A stretch of 64,000 nucleotides of DNA from Winogradskyella sp. (GCA_004211785.1 SHBX01000011.1:1-64000), one strand, 5' to 3'; positions 44,229 to 53,409 are shown, counted from the first letter of the stretch. Notes: generated by a model not told the origin, from the letters alone. Numbers and translations: made by a program.

Positions 44229-45344
44229 ATGAACGAAATTTCTTTTTTTGAGAGTTTAGAACAACAATACGCCAATGAATTACCTTTTGTGGTCTATAGC
44301 CGTCCTATAAACTCTATTGTAAAATGTTGGCTTCAGTCTGATGATCAGCTACATACAACAGATAGTTTTAAGGAAAGTGGATTTGTGTTTTCTCCCTTTG
44401 ATTTAAATGATTCGGCAACCGTATTACCTCAAGAAAAGTGTAAACATCATATTCTCGAAGTTGAAGGTTTAGAAGTTGAAGCTAAGATTGAAACTAAATT
44501 TGAGTCAAATTCTAAAGGGAAACTTGAGCATATTCAATTAGTTAAAAAAGGGATTAATGAAATTAAAAGTGGAGCGCTTGAAAAAATTGTGTTATCTCGT
44601 TTTGAAGAACATCCCTTATCAGTAAATCCTTTATCAACTTTTAAGCGCTTATTTAATACTTATAAAAATGCGATGGTCTATTGTTGGTATCATCCAAAAG
44701 TGGGTCTGTGGTTGGGCGCCACACCAGAATTGTTATTCAAAGTTGAAGGACAACAATTAACCACGATTTCTCTAGCCGGTACCCAATCTTTTAACGCTAA
44801 CGGAACACCAAATTGGACGAATAAAGAAATTGAAGAGCAGCAGATAGTTACTGATTTTTTAGCTAACCAGATAGCGCCATATACAAACAAAACAACAATT
44901 TCAGAGGTAGAAACCATTAGAGCAGGGAATCTTTGGCATTTAAAAACCAGGTTAATAAGTCGGATTTCGAGAACTACTGATTTAAAATCTATCATTGAAG
45001 CCTTGCATCCTACACCAGCAGTATGTGGTTTTCCTAAAGAAATGGCCAAAGCTTTTATTTTAGAAAATGAGAACTATAATCGTGAATTCTATACGGGTTT
45101 TTTAGGTGAATTAAATTTAAAACTAACCAAAACTAGAAATACCAATCGACGTAACGTAGAGAATAATGCTTACAGTGTTGTAAAAAAGCAATCTAATTTT
45201 TACGTGAATTTGCGTTGCATGCAAATAAAAGAGAGCAAAGCTATAATTTATGTTGGTGGCGGAATTACAAAAGATTCTGTTACAGAAAATGAATGGGAAG
45301 AGACCCAGAATAAGACCAAAACTATTGGTCGTATTTTGAGATAA
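44229..45344 (+). CDS. menF: Isochorismate synthase
   Basis: 371 residues. Chorismate-binding fold with KGINEIKSGALEKIVLSR near 118-135, GATPELLFKVEG near 168-179, SLAGTQSF near 186, LHPTPAVCGFPKEMA near 262-276, REFYTGFLGEL and YVGGGITKDS. The LHPTPAVCG/GFLG pattern separates the isochorismate/salicylate branch from PabB-type enzymes. It makes isochorismate from chorismate, entering menaquinone synthesis. Starts immediately after the thioesterase stop; 27 bp separates it from menD. Confidence 0.92.
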   Translation: MNEISFFESLEQQYANELPFVVYSRPINSIVKCWLQSDDQLHTTDSFKESGFVFSPFDLNDSATVLPQEKCKHHILEVEGLEVEAKIETKFESNSKGKLEHIQLVKKGINEIKSGALEKIVLSRFEEHPLSVNPLSTFKRLFNTYKNAMVYCWYHPKVGLWLGATPELLFKVEGQQLTTISLAGTQSFNANGTPNWTNKEIEEQQIVTDFLANQIAPYTNKTTISEVETIRAGNLWHLKTRLISRISRTTDLKSIIEALHPTPAVCGFPKEMAKAFILENENYNREFYTGFLGELNLKLTKTRNTNRRNVENNAYSVVKKQSNFYVNLRCMQIKESKAIIYVGGGITKDSVTENEWEETQNKTKTIGRILR

Positions 45345-45362
45345 GTCCACTCAGAAATTGTT

Positions 45363-45370
45363 TATCTTTG
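45363..45370 (+). promoter_or_regulatory. -7 promoter element (TATCTTTG) for menD
   Basis: Full TAnnTTTG match between menF and menD. The TTG at 45375 begins 4 nt after it and the ATG at 45378 7 nt after it. Confidence 0.6.
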
Positions 45371-45377
45371 TGTGTTG

Positions 45378-47138
45378 ATGAACTACTCGAAAATTCCTTT
45401 AGCTCAAACGGTCGTAACATTATGCAAAACGCATAATATTAAGCATATTATTATTTCTCCAGGTAGTAGAAATGCACCTTTGACTATTGGCTTTACTCAT
45501 GACGACTTTTTTGAATGTTATAGTATTGTTGATGAGCGTTGTGCAGCTTTTTTTGCTTTAGGCATAGCACAACAAACGCAAGAGCCAACAGCTGTGGTTT
45601 GTACATCTGGTAGCGCTTTATTAAACTATTATCCTGCGGTTTCTGAAGCCTATTATAGTAGAGTACCGTTAGTTGTGATTTCTGCTGATAGACCAAAGCA
45701 TTTGGTTGATATTGGAGACGGTCAAACTATAAAACAAAAGAATGTATATGATGAACATGTGTTTTATAGTGCGAATCTAAAGTTAGATTTACGCGAAGAA
45801 ACACAGAAGCAATCTAAAGAAGAAGTTCCGCTGTTTAAGAATTTGGAAAACAAATTTGAAAAGTTATTAGGGCTTCAAAATGGTATACAATCTCAAAACG
45901 AAACTGAGATTCATCAAGCATTGCATAGCGCGGTTATAAATTCTGGACCTGTGCATATCAATGTCCCTTTTGATGAACCTTTATATGAAAGAGTTGATGC
46001 ACTAACCATAAGCCCAATACCTTTTAAGTTACCTAATACTCAACAAATTATTGATGCTAATGAAATTGAAGAGTGCACGGAAATTTGGAGCAATTCTGAC
46101 AAAAAGTTAATATTAGTTGGTGTATTGCAGCCTAATTCAATTGAAGAAAAGTGGTTAGATGAATTGTCAAAAGATGATAGTGTTATTATCATGACAGAAA
46201 CGACATCTAATCTTTATCACAAAGACATATTTCCAGGTATAGATAAACTTATTGCGCCACTTGAAGAAGAAGATTTCAAAAAACTCCAACCAGATGTGCT
46301 ATTAACTTTAGGTGGTTTAGTAGTGTCAAAAAAAGTTAAGCGCTTTCTTAGAGATTACAAACCAAAATACCATTGGTATGTTGAAGAGCATAATGCTAAT
46401 GATACTTTTTTCGTCTTAGATAGACATATTAAGTTAAACCTAAATACCTTTTTTGATGTGTTTCTATCTGGCGTTAATGCCAATTCTAAAAGTGAATACA
46501 AAAAATACTGGTTGGCTATTAGGCAAAAGCGTCGCAAAATGCACGACACATATTTAAAGACTATTCCGTTTTCAGATTTTACAGTATTTGATAAGGTGCT
46601 AAAAAGTATTCCGGATAATAGTCAGCTCCAAGTAGGTAATAGTTCCGCAATACGTTATACGCAGTTATTTCAACTTAAAAATAATATTAATGTGTTTTGT
46701 AATCGAGGCACAAGTGGTATTGATGGTAGTACAAGTACAGCAATTGGTGCAGCTTTAGTATCAGAAGAACGCGTGACTTTTATAACTGGTGATTTGAGTT
46801 TTTTCTATGATAGTAATGCACTATGGAATAATTACATACCAAAAGGCTTTAGGATAATAGTCATTAATAATTCTGGAGGTGGAATTTTTAGAATTTTACC
46901 TGGGCATAAGAATACCGAAAATTTTGACACGTTCTTTGAAACTAAGCATAATCTCAATGCGTCAAATCTATCAAATATGTATGGGTTTGAATATACTTCT
47001 GTTAAAAATGAAATGGAACTAACAACAGCATTGGATACTTTTTATGACTTTTCTAATCAGCCCAAATTATTAGAAATTTTCACGCCTTCTCAAATTAATG
47101 ATGAAATTTTACTTAGTTATTTTGAATTTATTAAGTAG
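45378..47138 (+). CDS. menD: 2-succinyl-5-enolpyruvyl-6-hydroxy-3-cyclohexene-1-carboxylate synthase
   Basis: 586 residues from ATG 45378; TTG 45375 and GTG 45372 are in frame and also possible. A thiamine-diphosphate enzyme: IISPGSRNAPLTIGF near 23-37, VDERCAAFFALGIAQ with the activating Glu near 52, CTSGSALLNYYPAVSEAYYS near 77, and the C-terminal ThDP motif TGDLSFFYDSNALWNN with VINNSGGGIFRILPG. It joins isochorismate and 2-oxoglutarate. Expressed from its own TATCTTTG element besides the menF transcript. Confidence 0.95.
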   Translation: MNYSKIPLAQTVVTLCKTHNIKHIIISPGSRNAPLTIGFTHDDFFECYSIVDERCAAFFALGIAQQTQEPTAVVCTSGSALLNYYPAVSEAYYSRVPLVVISADRPKHLVDIGDGQTIKQKNVYDEHVFYSANLKLDLREETQKQSKEEVPLFKNLENKFEKLLGLQNGIQSQNETEIHQALHSAVINSGPVHINVPFDEPLYERVDALTISPIPFKLPNTQQIIDANEIEECTEIWSNSDKKLILVGVLQPNSIEEKWLDELSKDDSVIIMTETTSNLYHKDIFPGIDKLIAPLEEEDFKKLQPDVLLTLGGLVVSKKVKRFLRDYKPKYHWYVEEHNANDTFFVLDRHIKLNLNTFFDVFLSGVNANSKSEYKKYWLAIRQKRRKMHDTYLKTIPFSDFTVFDKVLKSIPDNSQLQVGNSSAIRYTQLFQLKNNINVFCNRGTSGIDGSTSTAIGAALVSEERVTFITGDLSFFYDSNALWNNYIPKGFRIIVINNSGGGIFRILPGHKNTENFDTFFETKHNLNASNLSNMYGFEYTSVKNEMELTTALDTFYDFSNQPKLLEIFTPSQINDEILLSYFEFIK

Positions 47139-47231
47139 TAAAATTCTGAATAACATGTTAGACTTTCAATTTGAATAGTAAATTTTATTATCTTTAAAAG
47201 ATTCTATCTAATAATCTAAAATATTTATAAA

Positions 47232-47570
47232 ATGAGTAAAAGAGACGACCTTATTGTAAAATATGCTGCAGATTTAAAAGACAAATGTGGCATGAATCCA
47301 GATATGGATTTACTAACTAAAGTAACTATTGGTTTAGGACCATCAATTTATAATGCAGATGCCGCAACTGTTTCTGGTACTGACGAAAAAGAATTGGCAA
47401 CAGTAAAAAATAATTTCTTAATCAAGAAATTAGGGTTAAGTGACGGAGCGGATTTAGATAAGGCTATAGATAGTGTTATTGAAACTTATGGACGTTCTAA
47501 CCGTAACAAATATAGAGCAGTAATATACTATATGCTTGCAAAACACTTTAATAAAGAATCTGTTTACTAG
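47232..47570 (+). CDS. DUF2853 family protein
   Basis: 112 residues, soluble and helical. The whole length fits DUF2853: DDLIVKYAADLKDKCG, DLLTKVTIGLGPSIYNADA, NNFLIKKLGL and KYRAVIYYMLAKHF. The fold is a small helical bundle; its function is not established. It has a near-consensus element (TATCTTTA, 47189-47196) and its own terminator, so it is probably a single-gene unit among the menaquinone genes. Confidence 0.85.
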   Translation: MSKRDDLIVKYAADLKDKCGMNPDMDLLTKVTIGLGPSIYNADAATVSGTDEKELATVKNNFLIKKLGLSDGADLDKAIDSVIETYGRSNRNKYRAVIYYMLAKHFNKESVY

Positions 47571-47586
47571 ATATCTTTTTAAGACA

Positions 47587-47631
47587 TAAAAAGGCGTTAG
47601 AATTCAACTCAAGAATACTAACGCTTTTTTT
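47587..47631 (+). terminator. Rho-independent terminator of the DUF2853 gene
   Basis: GCGTTAG (47594-47600) pairs with CTAACGC (47618-47624), with a further ATTC/GAAT pairing inside, preceded by an A run and followed by seven T residues. Confidence 0.75.
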
Positions 47632-47652
47632 AGTTACATACATTAATAATAA

Positions 47653-47660
47653 TACCTTTG
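47653..47660 (+). promoter_or_regulatory. -7 promoter element (TACCTTTG) of the CvfB-like gene
   Basis: Full TAnnTTTG match, exactly 4 nt before the ATG at 47665. A leaderless or nearly leaderless mRNA is implied. Confidence 0.65.
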
Positions 47661-47664
47661 CGCT

Positions 47665-48495
47665 ATGATACACATAGGCGAATACAATACACTTACTATT
47701 TTAAGAGATACAGAGCCAGGACTTTTCTTGGGTGATAATGAAGAGAACGAAATTTTGCTTCCAAATAGATATGTGCCAAAATCTTTTGAAATTGGAGATC
47801 AGATAGAAGTTTTTGCTTATTTAGATAACGAAGAGCGTCCTGTAGCTATTACCGATAGACCTTATATTAAAAGGGGAGACTTTGCTTTATTACGTTGTAA
47901 TCAAGTCACAAAATTTGGTGCGTTTTTAGATTGGGGCTTGGTAAAAGAGTTATTCTGTCCTTTTAAAGAGCAGGCTTTTAAGATGAAAGCTGGTGGTTGG
48001 TATCTTGTGCATTGTTATTTGGATGAAGAATCTGGACGTCTAGTTGCTTCAAGTAAGACTAACCATTTTCTAGATAATAAAGAGTTAACTGTAGAACGCT
48101 ATGAAGAAGTAGATTTAATTGTGTCACATCCTTCGGATATTGGTATGAATGTGATTGTAAATAAACGTCACCTCGGCCTAGTCTTTAAAGATGAAATCTT
48201 TAAAGACGTAAGCGTTGGAGACAGGTTAAAGGGCACTATTAAAAAAATAAGACCTGGAAATAAATTAGATATTTCCCTAAGTCAAATTGGGTATCGTAAT
48301 ATAGAGCCCAATGCTCAGTTTATCTTGACAGAATTGGGGGATAATGGGGGTTTTCTGTCATTAAATGATAAGTCTGCACCTGATGATATAAAGGATATGC
48401 TGCAAATGAGTAAAAAGAATTTTAAAAAAGCCATTGGCTCATTATATAAAGAAAGAAAAATTGAAATAAAAGAAGATGGTATCTACCTTAAATAG
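47665..48495 (+). CDS. CvfB-like S1-domain RNA-binding protein
   Basis: 276 residues. Three OB/S1-type modules and a C-terminal winged helix are seen, as in CvfB: residues 1-60 (IGEYNTLTILRDTEPGLFLGD), 68-130 (GDFALLRCNQVTKFGAFLDWGL), 140-212 (GLVFKDEIFKDVSVGDRLKGTI), and 220-276 (FLSLNDKSAPDDIKDMLQMSKKNFKKAIGSLYK). Family members bind RNA and affect virulence gene expression in Gram-positive bacteria; a general RNA role is likely here. The stop overlaps the tail of the next, convergent gene. Confidence 0.88.
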   Translation: MIHIGEYNTLTILRDTEPGLFLGDNEENEILLPNRYVPKSFEIGDQIEVFAYLDNEERPVAITDRPYIKRGDFALLRCNQVTKFGAFLDWGLVKELFCPFKEQAFKMKAGGWYLVHCYLDEESGRLVASSKTNHFLDNKELTVERYEEVDLIVSHPSDIGMNVIVNKRHLGLVFKDEIFKDVSVGDRLKGTIKKIRPGNKLDISLSQIGYRNIEPNAQFILTELGDNGGFLSLNDKSAPDDIKDMLQMSKKNFKKAIGSLYKERKIEIKEDGIYLK

Positions 48496-48898
48496 AGGCT
48501 TCTAAACTATTTTCTACCCACGTTATAGCTTCGTTTAGTTTTTTAAATATTTGCCTGTTATAGGTAAAAAATTGATTCTCTACTTCAAATACACCTTTTG
48601 CAAATAAAGCATCTGATACTACTGCATATGCTTTTAAGTTCGGAAAACTCTTATTAAAACGTTTGGCATCATTTAAGTCAATAGAATAAGAATTTGTGCG
48701 GTTGGCAATAAAACCAAAATTTTTATCATCAAAATAGTTTAATATGCTTTCAGTTGATTCTTTAAATGTTCCAAAATCTATATGTATACCTTCTTTAAAT
48801 TCACCCACAACAAATTTTTCAAAAAAGAACAATTTTCCTATTTTTAATTCTTGATAATCAATTAGTTCGGGTGTGTTTTTGTGTTCAGTTATCGACAT
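48488..48898 (-). CDS. Conserved hypothetical protein, SpoIIAA/STAS-like fold suspected
   Basis: 136 residues, no signal peptide. Alternating strands and helices, with DFGTFKESTESILNYFDDKNFGFIANR in the middle and a C-terminal KKLNEAITWVENSL helix, give the beta-alpha order of SpoIIAA-like STAS proteins. The match is from fold pattern only. Starts about 300 bp from menB, on the other strand, and overlaps the cvfB-like tail by 8 bp. Confidence 0.6.
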   Translation of the reverse strand: MSITEHKNTPELIDYQELKIGKLFFFEKFVVGEFKEGIHIDFGTFKESTESILNYFDDKNFGFIANRTNSYSIDLNDAKRFNKSFPNLKAYAVVSDALFAKGVFEVENQFFTYNRQIFKKLNEAITWVENSLEASI

Positions 48899-49126
48899 AT
48901 TCCTTGTTTAACAGAGCGCAAAAGTACTATGCAAGCATAGTATTGTGGTGGTTTTTTTTGACTTTAACGAATAAGGTTATAAAAATTCATGCTTTGTTTA
49001 ACTTCTGTCGTAATTATTTAAAAAAAGCAGTGTTTTATTAAGGATAGTTTAAATAGTTGATTTATAGATAATTGTATTGAATGATAATAAAACGTTTTCG
49101 TCTTGTGGTGTAGAAATTTTAGTTAA

Positions 49127-49147
49127 ACAAAAAGACACTCTTTTTGT
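49127..49147. promoter_or_regulatory. Perfect hairpin/dyad upstream of the menB promoter
   Basis: A 9-bp perfect inverted repeat with 3-nt loop, centred about 50 bp upstream of the menB -7 element. It could be an operator; transcription termination is less likely because no upstream gene reads into it. Confidence 0.4.
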
Positions 49148-49182
49148 CAACTAACCATAGAATTAAAATTAGAATTTATGCT

Positions 49183-49190
49183 TATTTTTG
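49183..49190 (+). promoter_or_regulatory. -7 promoter element (TATTTTTG) for menB-menA
   Basis: Full TAnnTTTG match, 21 nt before the ATG of menB. Confidence 0.6.
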
Positions 49191-49211
49191 TTTGCCAAAT
49201 TATGAGACTAT

Positions 49212-50051
49212 ATGGATAAAATAAAATGGATTGTAGCAAAGGAATATGAAGACATTACATATAAAAAATGTAAAGGTGTAGCTCGTATTGCATTTAATAG
49301 ACCAAATATTAGAAATGCTTTTAGGCCAAAAACTACTTCTGAGCTTTATGATGCATTTTATGATGCTAATGAAGATGTAGATATCGGAGTTGTTTTGCTT
49401 AGTGCAGAAGGACCATCAACTAAAGACGGTATTTGGAGCTTTTGTTCTGGTGGCGATCAGAAAGCTAGAGGTCATCAAGGTTATGTTGGTGAAGATGGTT
49501 ACCATAGACTTAATATTTTAGAAGTTCAACGTCTTATTAGATTTATGCCTAAAGCAGTAATAGCCGTTGTACCAGGTTGGGCAGTTGGAGGTGGACATAG
49601 TTTGCATGTGGTTTGTGACTTGACTTTGGCAAGTAAAGAGCATGCCATTTTTAAGCAAACTGATGCAGATGTTACAAGTTTTGATGGCGGTTATGGTTCT
49701 GCTTACTTAGCAAAAATGGTGGGACAGAAAAAAGCCAGAGAAATTTTCTTTTTGGGTCGTAATTATTCTGCTCAAGATGCATATGAAATGGGAATGGTAA
49801 ATGCCGTTATTCCTCATGAAGAATTAGAAGATACCGCTTATGAGTGGGCACAAGAAATATTAGCTAAATCTCCAACATCCATAAAAATGCTAAAGTTTGC
49901 AATGAACCTTACTGACGATGGTATGGTTGGACAACAAGTATTTGCTGGGGAAGCCACACGTTTGGCGTATATGACGGACGAAGCTAAAGAAGGTAGAGAT
50001 GCGTTTTTAGAAAAACGCAAACCGAATTTTGATAAAAAATGGATTCCATAA
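49212..50051 (+). CDS. menB: 1,4-dihydroxy-2-naphthoyl-CoA synthase
   Basis: 279 residues, crotonase fold. ARIAFNRPNIRNAFRPKT near 24-41 opens it as in MenB, FCSGGDQKARG near 78 gives the first oxyanion loop, VVPGWAVGGGHSLHVVCDL near 119 the second, TDADVTSFDGGYGSAYLAKMVG near 153 carries the catalytic Asp, and the C-terminal KEGRDAFLEKRKPNF is diagnostic. It closes o-succinylbenzoyl-CoA to DHNA-CoA. Followed 14 bp later by menA. Confidence 0.96.
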   Translation: MDKIKWIVAKEYEDITYKKCKGVARIAFNRPNIRNAFRPKTTSELYDAFYDANEDVDIGVVLLSAEGPSTKDGIWSFCSGGDQKARGHQGYVGEDGYHRLNILEVQRLIRFMPKAVIAVVPGWAVGGGHSLHVVCDLTLASKEHAIFKQTDADVTSFDGGYGSAYLAKMVGQKKAREIFFLGRNYSAQDAYEMGMVNAVIPHEELEDTAYEWAQEILAKSPTSIKMLKFAMNLTDDGMVGQQVFAGEATRLAYMTDEAKEGRDAFLEKRKPNFDKKWIP

Positions 50052-50065
50052 ACCTTTAGATATTC

Positions 50066-50971
50066 ATGAATAATATTAAACCATGGCTTTCAGCAATGCG
50101 TTTGCGTACACTGCCATTATCAGTTTCTGGAATTATAATAGGAACATGTCTTGCAGCTTACAATGGAAAGTTTAATGTATTTGTATTTATACTTGCGCTT
50201 TTAACTACCGTGAGTTTACAAATCCTATCTAATCTAGCTAATGACTATGGAGATGGCGTTAAGGGTACAGATAATGAAGATAGAGTTGGTCCTCAGCGCG
50301 CCATACAAAGTGGGGAGATTACTCCAGAGCAGATGTTTGAAGCTATAAAGAAGAATATTCTTATAGTAATAGCCTTAACAATCTCATTAGTTTATGTAGC
50401 TTTTGGTCACACCTATTTTCTTTATGCCTTACTTATTATTTGTCTTGGTGGTTTATCTATTTATGCAGCAATTAATTATACAATGGGTGACTCTCCATAT
50501 GGGTATCGTGCTTTAGGTGATGTTTTTGTTTTTATATTCTTTGGACTTGTTAGTGTTTTAGGAACGTATTTACTAAATGTGAAAACCGTTGATCATATTG
50601 TATTTCTACCAGCAACTACTTTGGGGTTGTTAAGCGTAGCAGTTTTAAACCTAAATAATATGAGAGATTTGGAGGCAGATGCGAAAGTTGGTAAAATTAC
50701 TTTAGCAGTAAAATTAGGAAAGAAAAGTGCTAAGAATTATCATTATTTTTTGATAGTTGCAGCTATGTTTACAGCTACAGTATTTAGTGTTCTGTATTAT
50801 GTAGAACCTTATAATTTCTTATTCCTTTTAAGTTTTATTCCTTTAATCATTCATTTAAAAAAAATTAAAAAAGCTGAAACACCTCATGATTTTGATAGCC
50901 AACTCAAAGTATTGGCATTAACAACTTTTATGTTTTCAATTTTATTAGGCATCGGCTATTTATTATATTAA
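50066..50971 (+). CDS. menA: 1,4-dihydroxy-2-naphthoate polyprenyltransferase
   Basis: 301 residues with about nine membrane helices. UbiA-family motifs: SNLANDYGDGVKGTDNED near 52-69 (first Asp-rich prenyl diphosphate site) and LNLNNMRDLEADAKVGKITLAV near 205-226 (second). It attaches the prenyl chain to DHNA, giving demethylmenaquinone. Only 1 bp separates its stop from the next gene. Confidence 0.95.
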   Translation: MNNIKPWLSAMRLRTLPLSVSGIIIGTCLAAYNGKFNVFVFILALLTTVSLQILSNLANDYGDGVKGTDNEDRVGPQRAIQSGEITPEQMFEAIKKNILIVIALTISLVYVAFGHTYFLYALLIICLGGLSIYAAINYTMGDSPYGYRALGDVFVFIFFGLVSVLGTYLLNVKTVDHIVFLPATTLGLLSVAVLNLNNMRDLEADAKVGKITLAVKLGKKSAKNYHYFLIVAAMFTATVFSVLYYVEPYNFLFLLSFIPLIIHLKKIKKAETPHDFDSQLKVLALTTFMFSILLGIGYLLY

Positions 50972-50972
50972 A

Positions 50973-51656
50973 ATGAGATATATACTTCTATTTGTTTTTA
51001 GTTTAAGTTTTTTTGCATCTAATGCTCAAGTTGACCAATCTCAAACGGGCGCTTGGTATATGTATTTTTATAGTCACCAGTTTAAGAATAGTCAATTTGG
51101 TATACAAGGCGATTTTCAATATAGAGATTGGCAAGGTTTAGGAGATAAGGAGCAACTTTTATTACGTTCTGGATTTACATATACACCAAAAAATGCGAAT
51201 GTAAAATTTACTCTTGGTTACGGAAATGTCACTTCTGGAGCTCCAGGTTCTAGTGATGATACTTCTAGTGAAAGCCGTATATATCAAGAAGCTTTAATAC
51301 CTCAAAAACTGGGTCGTTTTTATTTGACACATCGTTTTAGATACGAGCAACGTTTTGTCGAAAATCAAGATTTTAGGACACGTTATCGCTATAATTTGTT
51401 TTTAAATATCCCCATTAACAAAAAAGAATTAACACCTAAAGCAATATATGCAGCCTTGTATAACGAATTATTTATCAATGGCCAGCAAGATATTGGGAAC
51501 AATCAAACGGTTGAAATATTTGATAGAAATAGAACCTATCTTGGTTTAGGCTATGTTTTAAATGAAAAAATTAAATTTCAATTGGGTTGGATGAATCAAA
51601 AAACCAACACTTGGGGTAAAGGTCAACTACAATTGAGTATGCATCACAAGTGGTAG
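50973..51656 (+). CDS. DUF2490 family outer-membrane protein
   Basis: 227 residues. Signal peptide 1-18 (MRYILLFVFSLSFFASNA) then QVDQSQTGAWYMYF. The remainder is a series of amphipathic strands with aromatic edges (FGIQGDFQYRDWQG, FYLTHRFRYEQRFV, YLGLGYVLNEKIKFQLGWM), ending in HHKW. This matches DUF2490 beta-barrels. It is one base downstream of menA and likely co-transcribed with menB-menA; a link to quinone synthesis is not known. Confidence 0.85.
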   Translation: MRYILLFVFSLSFFASNAQVDQSQTGAWYMYFYSHQFKNSQFGIQGDFQYRDWQGLGDKEQLLLRSGFTYTPKNANVKFTLGYGNVTSGAPGSSDDTSSESRIYQEALIPQKLGRFYLTHRFRYEQRFVENQDFRTRYRYNLFLNIPINKKELTPKAIYAALYNELFINGQQDIGNNQTVEIFDRNRTYLGLGYVLNEKIKFQLGWMNQKTNTWGKGQLQLSMHHKW

Positions 51657-52448
51657 TCACCTAACATTACTTTTTATAACTGTCTTGTGAAGCAGTTTTG
51701 GAAAAAACCGTTTTAAAAATACACCTATAGTTTCCTTTTTACCAATATAAGCCTCAAACTTTTGTTTTGAGATGGCTTTTAGCATGCGTTTTGAAAATTC
51801 GTCAACAGATAATCCATTTTCCGTTGCCTTGTCTAATGCTTCTAGTTTTGTGCCATCACCAGTTAATGCATTACGAGATACATCTGTATTAACAAATCCA
51901 GGACAAATAAGCGTAACATTAATATTATCTTTTTCATGTTCCATTCGTAATACATCAAAGAAACCATGTAATGCGTGTTTTGCACCACAATACCCGGAGC
52001 GATAAGGCGAACCAAATTTGCCCATTAAACTAGTAACAGTTACAAAATGACCAGATTGCTGCGAAATAAAATGTGGGAGCAAAGCTTTTGATAACGCCAC
52101 TGTGCCCAAATAATCAACCTCCATCAGTTTTTTGTCTACAGAAATATCTGTATCTACAATTAATGAACGTTGGCTTATGCCACCATTATTAATAAGTATA
52201 TCTATTGTACCAAAGGCAGTAATGGCTTTTTCTGCAATGGGTTTCATCATATCATAATTTGCCAAATCAAATGGAAGAACCCTAATGTTCTCCGGATTTT
52301 GGCATTGAGACTTCACGGTGTTTAGTGCTGACTCACGCCTTGAAGAGAGTATAAGTTTACAGTTTAGCTGGGAAAATCGTAACGCAAGAGCCTTACCAAT
52401 ACCACTAGATGCACCAGTAATCCATATGACTTTAGTTTTAAAAGTCAT
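51657..52448 (-). CDS. Short-chain dehydrogenase/reductase (SDR) family oxidoreductase
   Basis: 263 residues. Classical SDR: TGASSGIGKALALRF at 11-25 for NAD(P), NNGG at 87-90, Ser (VTSLMG near 141) and YCGAKH near 155 for the active site. Its ATG overlaps the stop of the sterol-desaturase-type gene by 4 bp, suggesting the two act together, for instance on lipid substrates. Resembles the DHRS7-like group. Cofactor and substrate unproven. Confidence 0.9.
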   Translation of the reverse strand: MTFKTKVIWITGASSGIGKALALRFSQLNCKLILSSRRESALNTVKSQCQNPENIRVLPFDLANYDMMKPIAEKAITAFGTIDILINNGGISQRSLIVDTDISVDKKLMEVDYLGTVALSKALLPHFISQQSGHFVTVTSLMGKFGSPYRSGYCGAKHALHGFFDVLRMEHEKDNINVTLICPGFVNTDVSRNALTGDGTKLEALDKATENGLSVDEFSKRMLKAISKQKFEAYIGKKETIGVFLKRFFPKLLHKTVIKSNVR

Positions 52449-53350
52449 ATTTTAGGATGTTTAGCGCGCCATTCGTCCCTTAAATCATCACTGATTTTTC
52501 CGGTACCATCATGTTTCCAGCCCGGTGGTTTTATAAAGTACAGCAATCTTTTTTTTAGAGATTTTTTGCCTGTAAACGCATCTCTAAACATATAGCACCA
52601 TTCTAAAAAAGCAATTTTAACTGGATTAAAGGTTTTGATATTTGTAACCAAACCATAAGTTACTTTTTCGGATTTTATTTCTTCTTGAAATGTTTCAAAT
52701 ATTCTATCCCAAATGATTAAAATGCCAGCATGGTTTCTGTCAAGATAAAGCGGATTGCTACCATGGTGTACACGATGGTGTGATGGAGTATTAAAAATAG
52801 CTTCGAACCACTTTGGTAGCTTGTCTATGGCTTCAGTATGTATCCAAAATTGATACAATAAGCTAATAGACATTTGGAATAATATTAACCCTGGATGAAA
52901 TCCCAACAATGGCAACCACAACCAAAATATAAAGGTATAAAATCCTCCAGACCAAGTCTGTCTTAATGCTGTGCTTAAATTGTAATGTTCCGAAGAGTGA
53001 TGTACAACATGAGATGCCCAAAATAGACGACACTCATGCGATATGCGGTGAAACCAATAATAAGAAAAGTCATCAGCAAAAAACAGTAAAACAAAAGACC
53101 ACCATGTGATTGGAATATCCAATAATCTATAATTATTATAAATCCAAAACAAACCAAGTAAAACTAATGCTTTACTTAAAAAGCCTAGAAAAACATTACC
53201 CAAACCCATAAGAATTGATGCAGAAGCGTCTTTAATTTCATAGCCTTTAATACCTTTTAATTTATCTCGTGTTATGACGTATAATTCTAACAGCATGGAT
53301 AAAATAAAAAAAGGAATGGCGTATAATATTATATTGGGTAATTCTGGCAT
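52445..53350 (-). CDS. Sterol desaturase/fatty-acid hydroxylase family protein
   Basis: 301 residues, four or so membrane helices. The di-iron histidine clusters are HRISHE near 102, HVVHHSSEHYN near 115 and HRVHHG near 194, in the order of the fatty acid hydroxylase superfamily. Members oxygenate lipids, carotenoids or alkylglycerols at the membrane. Paired with an SDR gene downstream (4-bp overlap). Divergent from menC with 59 bp between start codons. Confidence 0.9.
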   Translation of the reverse strand: MPELPNIILYAIPFFILSMLLELYVITRDKLKGIKGYEIKDASASILMGLGNVFLGFLSKALVLLGLFWIYNNYRLLDIPITWWSFVLLFFADDFSYYWFHRISHECRLFWASHVVHHSSEHYNLSTALRQTWSGGFYTFIFWLWLPLLGFHPGLILFQMSISLLYQFWIHTEAIDKLPKWFEAIFNTPSHHRVHHGSNPLYLDRNHAGILIIWDRIFETFQEEIKSEKVTYGLVTNIKTFNPVKIAFLEWCYMFRDAFTGKKSLKKRLLYFIKPPGWKHDGTGKISDDLRDEWRAKHPKI

Positions 53351-53393
53351 TTGTAGTAAATTATCAGATGATAAAATTACGAATTTATTTAAG

Positions 53394-53401
53394 TATTTTT
53401 G
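53394..53401 (+). promoter_or_regulatory. -7 promoter element (TATTTTTG) for the menC operon
   Basis: Full TAnnTTTG match, 8 nt before ATG 53410. It is downstream of the alternative ATG at 53368. Confidence 0.6.
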
Positions 53402-53409
53402 AAACTCTT

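Larger units (their letters stand above)
48899..49211. other. 313-bp spacer between divergent genes, with hairpin and menB promoter
   Basis: No coding frame is supported. It contains a perfect 9-bp hairpin at 49127-49147 (ACAAAAAGA, loop CAC, TCTTTTTGT) within a larger dyad GTT...AAC, and a TATTTTTG element at 49183-49190. The rest is AT-rich with nothing recognised. Confidence 0.6.

Noticed and set aside
44690-45049. Antisense frame of 119 codons within menF
   Set aside because: No recognisable domain, and menF is certain on the other strand.
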